A stretch of 38,675 nucleotides of DNA from Chara braunii (Eukaryota; Streptophyta; Charophyceae; Charales; Characeae). Both the position numbers and the translations under genes were made by a program. The stretch's first letter is position 1. Each line of letters begins with the position of its first letter. The stretch is taken from assembly GCA_003427395.1 (NCBI GenBank), contig BFEA01000383.1, positions 267,144 through 305,818 on the forward strand, in the 5' to 3' direction. Positions 33,151 through 38,675 of this stretch are shown here, in pieces. The notes below the pieces were generated by a model. That model worked only from the letters and a program-made list of their open reading frames with translations. It was not told where the DNA came from and made no database searches.

Positions 33151-33159
33151 CTATAAAAG
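33151..33159 (+). promoter_or_regulatory. TATA box of element C
   Basis: CTATAAAAG preceded by CCTCAGCTGG, the counterpart of 17175-17183 in element A. Both are followed by GTTGTTGGCT-type sequence and GAGGAGGA-rich leader. Confidence 0.65.
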
Positions 33160-33409
33160 TCAGCACTCCACCCAACAGCCTCACACTTGTGGCAGTGTTG
33201 TTGGGCCATTCACTTTAGTGAATGCTGGTTGGCTCCTACTATGGGGCGGTGTTGCCGGAGAGTAAGGAGAGGAAGTGTTGTTGGAGAGAAGAATGGAAGT
33301 CTGCAGGAGCACTAGAGGAGGAGGACAGTCATAGCTGGAGGTTAGGAGCTCACTGCCCCACCCTCGTGCTGGTGCTATGGCGGTAAGGCTGCGTTAGGGC
33401 TGGACCATG

Positions 33410-33660
33410 TGGCAAGCGACACTTATTTTAGTGGGGTTATGTTGTTGGACTGTTGCCGCGGCGTCAAGATCTTCCTAAGGGAAGATGCTGCTGGATTTGT
33501 CGCATGGGGCCGACATTTTTTTTTATGTGAGTGTGGGGAGGTGTTGCTTGATCAGCGGTGCGGCAACGACAGTGCATCCGGTGGGATCATGCTGGCGAAA
33601 TTGGCGGCGGCGTCGACATTTTTTTTACGTAAGGAAGTGCAGTCCAGTTGGTGGCACGTC
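33410..33660 (+). repeat. GC-rich diverged tandem units, element C
   Basis: Repeated blocks GCGGCGTC, GACATTTTTTTT(T/A), GTG(A/T)GG and TGCTG(G/C) occur two to three times at about 120-bp spacing, matching position and style of the 17.5-kb array in element A. The 200-codon plus frame at 33409 spans these repeats and is not a convincing gene. Confidence 0.55.
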
Positions 33661-33706
33661 GACGACTCTTTTCTGAGGGGCAGTGTGGCTGAGTTTTGCG
33701 GCACGG

Positions 33707-34142
33707 TGTCGAGCGCATCGGTCTTATGCAGGGCGGGACCTTCCGGGCCTCGTTACGCAGGAGTTGGTCGTAATCTCGAGATACACAAGGAGTTTCCGCA
33801 AGCCGCTGCGACCGAGTGCGCTAGCCATACCTCTCATGAGCACTTACGACAAGATAGGGTCAACGCGAGGTACAACTTACCTTCACCTGTGGGGGCTGTC
33901 ACCTCTCTTCCGTGGGGCGTATCCCCGGCGAGCTACCAGTCCACAATACGAAAGTTAATTAGTTGCAATCGCAGAGGTGGACCGACCGAGGGCGTTTCTC
34001 GTTCGCTATAGCATAGGGGGTACGCGCAGTCTCATGCCTCTATTGGACCCGCACACGAACCGATGCATTGGGGGGCTGAAGTTCCAAGCGCAACTCGTCG
34101 TTGGTCGACTAGGACGCATCCCACTCACCACACTTGAAACAT

Positions 34143-34183
<41 letters not shown>

Positions 34184-34230
34184 CGACAAAAAACAACAAC
34201 AACACAACAACACTCCTAGTCCCTTTTGTA
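33707..34230 (+). repeat. End module T, copy 3 (inverted relative to A and B)
   Basis: Begins TGTCGAGCGCATCGG and follows the reverse complement of 20039-19500 through GGGGCGTATCCC, GAGCTACC, TTGCAATCGCAGAGGTGGACC and CCTAGTCCC. Similarity fades near 34230. A (CA)n run (34146-34180) interrupts it. Preceded by CACGG. Confidence 0.75.
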
Positions 34231-34760
34231 TCTAACCCATAGCTTTCCGACGAGGAAATCGGATAAACGACACGCGCGAGACTTAGTATACAACTGCGGG
34301 GACACAGGGTCTTCCCACATCGACTAGCAATGCATGCTTACAACGGTTGCAATGATTGCGTACTATTCAGTACCCATAATCACTCGATCCTCGATAAGCT
34401 CGAGGGTCACGTTCGACACTCAAGCGTCGGGTGACACGCGCCTTGAGGGGTTAATTTCTCGAGGTTGGACAACCGCTGAGTGCGGTTGAGAACCACACTC
34501 TCTTCTGCACCCTGCGGAGAGTGGTTGGTACACAGGTTCATACTTGTGGAGACAATCGTTTCTTATTGCCCTAGACTAGCTCCATCATCCCGGGCCTTGA
34601 GAGAACTCAAGGGGTTGGACTTTGACGGTTGTTACGGACTACAACGTCCAAATATAAAAACTTTAAAAAGCAAAGGATAAAAGGGGATTTCACTCTTCTC
34701 TCAAATGCATACTTTGTTTAACCCTTGCGCACGATTACAATAGGTCGCGTGAACACTTAA
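34231..34760. other. Probable continuation of inverted T-type element
   Basis: No gene. Contains GATCCTCGATAAGCTCGAG, an inverted pair ACAACCGCTGAGTGCGGTTG (34468) and CCAAATATAAAAACTTTA (34652). It does not align clearly with the outer half of the T copies at 18.9 and 23.7 kb. Confidence 0.35.
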
Positions 34761-34765
34761 GATAT

Positions 34766-34772
34766 ATGTATG

Positions 34773-34804
<32 letters not shown>

Positions 34805-34827
34805 ATATATATAGATAGATATATATA
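34766..34827. repeat. (TA)n-rich microsatellite
   Basis: Alternating AT with ATGT and AGAT interruptions. Marks the change to the AT-richer right-hand region. Confidence 0.93.
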
Positions 34828-35489
34828 AAGGGTTTTAAATATGTGACGATCACTTCTCACAATCACAGTGGGACTCCTCTCAGCCATATACATGTGTATA
34901 ATCGCAAACAATTATCAAAAGTCCGAACCACAAACATGTTTGTAATCACATCAAAGATTCAACAAAGAGTCCATACACTATATGGGGTCAACTTCAACCA
35001 TTTTCTGCACTCATATCCCTTTGCATGCTTTGCTTTAGCTACACAAACCTCAACCTTAGCGCACCCTTCCAACAACAAAGTACTCAGTATCTTTGTTAAA
35101 TGGTCATTCAATAAAGTCCAGGTAAAAACACAACAAAACAAATCAAACCACAGTGCAAAAACCTTTAGGTTGAGTGGCAAAAGTGAATTGGAGTTGAGTC
35201 GTAAACCGACGAATCGACAACCGACTTGTTATGAGTGATAACAGAAGATGATCCTCATGGGATCAAGTTGTAACTAGTCCAAATCTTGAATCGAATCGAT
35301 CAGGAGGACATGTAACACAAGACAGGTCAATTCCGAAACTAAATCCATAAGTGTATGAAGAATATATCCCCATAATACAAGACTCTCCTGATAACCAAGC
35401 CTAAGCCTACCTCTAAGTCAGTAACCAAGGAAGGTATACTTATGGCAGAATCTCTCTTATTCAGGATGGATTGTCAGAATCGTCATTTG
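34828..35489. other. Unassigned, long bias-free frame on plus strand
   Basis: A 131-codon plus frame (34843-35238) is open but shows no domain and is Thr/Asn/His/Ser-rich. A minus frame overlaps it. I cannot decide whether either is coding. No repeat is visible. Confidence 0.25.
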
Positions 35490-36110
35490 TCAAAATATAA
35501 TCCATATCCTCTAAACTAAAAAAATTTCGGCAGTGCTTCCCATAGGAAAAGGTATCTTTTCAGAATTTATACTAGCTTAAATATAAAAACTGAAATAATA
35601 TTTAATTATCGAAAGTGAATTTTTGTCTAACTCTATGAATTAGTAAGACTTTGGGCAACATCTCCTTTAGAAAAGTAAACTTCCCAGATCTATACTAATT
35701 GAGATAAAAATTCAAAGTAAAACTTGAGTTTAGCCAAGACAAAATTTAACTAACTCCTTAGGTTTGTAAGAATTTCAGCAGCACTTCCCGTAGAGAAAGT
35801 AGCTTTCCAAAATTTATACAAAGCTAAGTTCAGAACCTGAAATAATCTTTGACTTTTCAAAGTCAAAATTTGTCCAACTTCCTGAATTAGCAAACATTTG
35901 GGCAGCACTTCCCCTATAAAAAAAAAACTTTTCGGATTTTTACTAAGCCATATATAAAACTCAGACAAAGATTTGAACTTTGAAGGTCAAATTTGAAGAA
36001 CTCCTTGGTTTTCTAGAAATTTTGGCAGCGTTTTCCGTAGAGAAAGTAACTTTCCAATATTTATACAAAGCCAAGTATAACAAAAAATCCCAAAAAATGT
36101 GAGAATTGAC
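35490..36110. repeat. 123-bp tandem array, five units
   Basis: Five units aligned on GCAGTGCTTCCC (35530), GCAACATCTCCT, GCAGCACTTCCC (35778), GCAGCACTTCCC (35902) and GCAGCGTTTTCC (36025), spaced 122-126 bp. Each continues GTAGAGAAAGTAACTTTCCA (with variants), TTTATAC and AAGTCAAA. Units are 65-85 percent alike by eye. I recall similar GGCAGCACTTCCCCT tandem units in plant LTR elements, which is only suggestive. Confidence 0.85.
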
Positions 36111-36365
36111 CTAAGCAAAAACAATTAGCTCAAAAAATGCAAGAATTGAACTAACTCTTATGGCTTTAACACGTGAAGAGCATCGAAAACAATTACCTAT
36201 TAAACCAAAACTCAAACTAGGTAGTGATCTCACTCAACCATATGCAAGGTCAAACCACAAAGGTAAGTACTCTTACCAGCCCAAAGTCAACCTGGTCAAA
36301 CAATAGTTCGTAGTCTTTCAATGATTTATCTCTTGTACCCAGCTTACATAAGGTGTAAAGCTAAA

Positions 36366-37040
36366 CAATCCAATCTTATGGAAAACTGTCTAGCTCAGTC
36401 ATTGGATATACACAAAATACAGGGCACTACAATTTTTTTTTTCCTTTGGCATATGACTAGGTTGTCCAACCTAGTCGTCTTGAACTGTTTAAATATCAAA
36501 GTTATATATAAATGTCGGCACTTACTCTTTTAAGGCAGCATATGAATGAATCGATCATCTTAGATTAAGGTTCAGCCTACCCCTTCTTACCACAAATTTA
36601 TTTTTAATCCATACTTTTTTCAGTTGGTGATAAGTTATAGTCAGACCATCTAATCTAATGGAAAAGTGTCTGACTAGCCTGCTCATAAGTAAAATAGTAT
36701 TAAAAATATAAACAAATTTATCCCTTTGGTTCCAACATATGCGTGACTCTTGACCAGACCACCCAATCTTATGGGAACATGTCCAGTCCTTCGCCTCATC
36801 CTCCTAAAGAACAAATAAGAAAATATTAATAAACTTAAGAAAACCCAAATAAAGCAAGGCGAGCAAGTCGTCCGATCTTATGAAAAATGTTTGGTCCCTG
36901 AAAATCAAACACAGGCACCCTTGCAAGTCAAAGCAACCAGACCAGCCAATCTTACGGGAACCTGTCCGGTCCTTCAGGCAATCAAAAATAAACATACCAC
37001 TGGGTCCTCCAATCTTATGAAGACTCTCCCAGCCTTTGGT
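36366..37040. repeat. Cluster of seven CCAATCTTATGG hairpin motifs
   Basis: Copies near 36370, 36450, 36645, 36758, 36875, 36947 and 37010. The best is GACCAGACCACCCAATCTTA then TGGGAACATGTCCAGTCC: an inner CCCA/TGGG stem with loop ATCTTA inside an outer GAC(C)AGAC / GTCCAGTC stem. Spacing is 60-195 bp, so they are not a simple tandem array. Confidence 0.75.
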
Positions 37041-37049
37041 TGACCTAGT

Positions 37050-37575
37050 TAAACGCACGTAATAACACCTTCCTCCCACCTTTCCCCAGATGCAACTTTT
37101 TTTTCACAACCTGCTTTCAGTCAAACAATAAAACTGAAACTGAAATTACACATGCATTCTTTTACTTAAATCTGAATTATGTCCTGAAAGTCAAACTGAA
37201 AGTTAAAGTAGGGATGCAGGCAGTATACTCAGTCAACCATAGCAAGAAGAACATATAGAGATTATAACTAGGTTTATAGAGGTAAAGCAATGATTATCTT
37301 TCAGTTCCCTGCCTCTGGAACTCCTCCTGAGTTCCGGCAGAGCTCCCTCAATCGGTGGGCAGACTTCCCACAGAGTCTTGCTGCAGTCCTACGGGTTGCA
37401 ATTTCGTCTGCCGCCTTCCTCTTTGAACAGGATTAGACTAAGATTAAGAAAGGTAGAAGAAGGGGTTTCAAAATCTCGAGATATAGGAGAGAGACTGACT
37501 CAACTTGCAAGAGAGGGTTTCAATATCTTCATGCGCGTGAAGGTTCCGCAATGACGGTCAAAAACCATAACAGCT
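37050..37575. other. Probable leader of a minus-strand element
   Basis: No gene. The minus strand is purine-rich in places (GAGAGAGACTGACTCAAC region near 37490). It lies between the hairpin cluster and the coding-like piece at 37.6 kb. Confidence 0.3.
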
Positions 37576-37579
37576 TTGG

Positions 37580-37848
37580 TCAGTCAAAGTAAAAAATTCA
37601 CCTGTCGACTTCTTAACAATCTCTCAATTCGCAATAAGTACCTCCTCGCTCAACTTGATTACTGCTTCAGACACAGAATCCCCCGGCGTAGGTGTAGCCC
37701 CGCTCACTATCCCTCTAAACCCCTTGCTCAACTCCTCCCAGAATTCGGTTAAGCCACGGTTAAGCACGTATCTACCCCACAGCTGAACTCGCGTTGCTTT
37801 GACCAATGGAATGAATAGCGCACCAGCCATCGTGTGAATCTGCAGCAA
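37580..37848 (-). pseudogene. Unrecognised coding-like fragment (minus strand)
   Basis: Open minus-strand frame of 74 codons from ATG 37848 with a balanced, protein-like composition (KATRVQLWGRYVLNRGLTEF, WEELSKGFRGIVSG). It continues after one TGA with EIVKKSTGEFF, as if a Trp codon had decayed. No family recognised. Its position upstream of the 123-bp array and hairpins suggests the N-terminal end of an element protein. Confidence 0.4.
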
Positions 37849-38579
37849 TAGAAAAATTGTGGGAAATTTTCATCAAGTTTTCAACTTGGGCACAACACTG
37901 GACCAGCATTGGAACTACGTGAAATGATGAGGCCAACTGTTTAGAACGGTCGGGTCCATATTTCCAACCGTTTACGAACATGCAGCCAACATGTTTTCAC
38001 ATGCGTTCAACGTTAGTCCAACATGCTTCCAACACGTTTCCATCAAGTGTGTGTTGGAAAATTAGCGCTGTTAAGTTCCAAGCAATGCAGTTCAGTAGTG
38101 CGGGGAAACGGCGGTGCAAGCGACCTCATTACACCTTTGTGTAGCCCGCAGTAGTGAACCGTGATGTTCTCGTGGCTGCGCGTGTCGCGAAGGCGCACGG
38201 TTGAGGAAAAAAAACGGGCGAGCTATGTAATGAGATGGAGGGGTTGGTTGGAAAAAAAAAAAAAAAAAACGGGCAACAAATCCTCCCGCACGACGAAGTC
38301 TTGGTCGCGGCTCTAGTTGCGGTGCGGTCATGGCGCCGAGCAAATCCGGAAGGTGGTCGCGGACGGAGTGCGCAGCGCCGCCCGTCAGAGATTGCGAACG
38401 GGGGCCGTTTTGTATGCGCGATCCCGTCTTCCCCAAGGCCCAGCATGGTGTGTTGGATGCGGCGATGACAACAACAGGCCCAAAAAAACGAAGGCGTCGA
38501 CGACGAGAATAGAACAGAAAAAAAAAAAAAAAAAAAAAAAAAGACGAAAGAGGTACAAGAAAAAATAAAGCGCGACGAA
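37849..38579. other. GC-rich stretch with A-runs, no gene called
   Basis: From about 38090 the sequence becomes CpG-rich (GCGCCGCCCGTC, GCGACGACG), unlike the AT-rich DNA to its left. A19 (38251-38269) and A23 (38520-38542) runs break it. The 170-codon minus frames across the A-runs are poly-Phe artefacts. Short direct repeats CCAACATG and CAACACGTT sit at 37985-38040. Confidence 0.4.
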
Positions 38580-38675
38580 ATGTTGCCGACGCGTCCGGAC
38601 GGAGAACCGTCGTTGGTTTTCTCATTCGACATAAACCTGGAAGGCTGTGCTTTCACCGCTATTGCACCTATTGTC
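38580..38675 (+). CDS. Possible start of an ORF running off the window
   Basis: ATG at 38580 opens 32 codons to the window end with protein-like composition (PTRPDGEPSLVFSFDINL). The frame is also open upstream through lysines encoded by the A-run. Too short to call a family; GC-rich context is the only support. Confidence 0.18.
   Translation, partial: MLPTRPDGEPSLVFSFDINLEGCAFTAIAPIV

Larger units (their letters stand above)
30854..33706 (+). mobile_element. LTR-like element C (3' end lost or replaced)
   Basis: Starts TGTCGGGGCAAATACC after ACGT (30850-30853). Same module order as elements A and B: terminal hairpins, three tRNA-derived modules, polypyrimidine and 50-bp motifs, then a TATA box (33151) and GC-rich repeats as in A. 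At 33707 it meets a T end module in the opposite orientation to A and B. I find no matching ACGT flank and no CGACA end in the right orientation, so the copy is truncated or rearranged. Confidence 0.75.

Noticed and set aside
33409-34011. 200-codon plus-strand ORF
   Set aside because: Spans the GC-rich repeats of element C and the start of end module T; the homologous DNA in element A is not open.
35490-37040. CRISPR-like array
   Set aside because: The 123-bp units are contiguous and diverged, and the hairpin motifs are unevenly spaced; the context is eukaryotic.
38092-38656. Two minus-strand ORFs of 175-177 codons
   Set aside because: Both pass through two long A-runs read as poly-Phe, overlap in different frames, and show no domain.

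Overview
This window is eukaryotic, repeat-dominated DNA. It has long (TC)n, (AG)n and (CA)n microsatellites, two assembly gaps (N at 12812-13263 and 23417-23496), homopolymers up to 90 bases and broken transposon genes. I see no intact host gene, rRNA, functional tRNA, CRISPR array or bacterial operon. Everything recognisable is mobile-element DNA. The host cannot be named from sequence. A streptophyte alga or early land plant with a large genome would fit the Ty3/gypsy and array content, but that is a weak guess.

The window can be read as nested insertions. Layer 1 (oldest) is a minus-strand retroelement. Reading leftward it runs from about 25.1 kb to 24809, then 21712-20040, then 3063 to the window start. 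It encodes an unrecognised protein with about five copies of a roughly 100-residue domain, then a Gag-like region with a CCHC knuckle, then a Ty3/gypsy RNase H; most of the reverse transcriptase is missing. Layer 2 is two related LTR-like elements, each TG...CA, inserted into layer 1: element A (3064-20039, flanks GCGT/GGGT) and element B (21713-24808, perfect ACGG duplication). Removing B rejoins the layer-1 reading frame. Layer 3 is an 11.8-kb Helitron (3145-14952, minus strand) inside element A. Its removal rejoins element A base for base against element B.

The Helitron has a decayed Rep-helicase gene (4549-about 9.2 kb), an unrecognised downstream ORF (3569-about 4.45 kb) and a 5.5-kb 5' region of mini- and microsatellites with a C90 tract. 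The LTR-like elements (A, B and a third copy from 30854) share covarying terminal hairpins, three tRNA-derived modules on alternating strands, and an iterated polypyrimidine / GTAAGT / hairpin / 50-bp motif. Two copies have a TATA box and diverged tandem GC-rich repeats.

Right of element B, 25.1-30.85 kb is mostly unassigned. At 33.7 kb the third LTR-like copy meets an oppositely oriented end module. The last part (34.7-38.7 kb) carries AT microsatellites, a five-unit 123-bp tandem array, a cluster of small hairpins and fragments of another minus-strand element.
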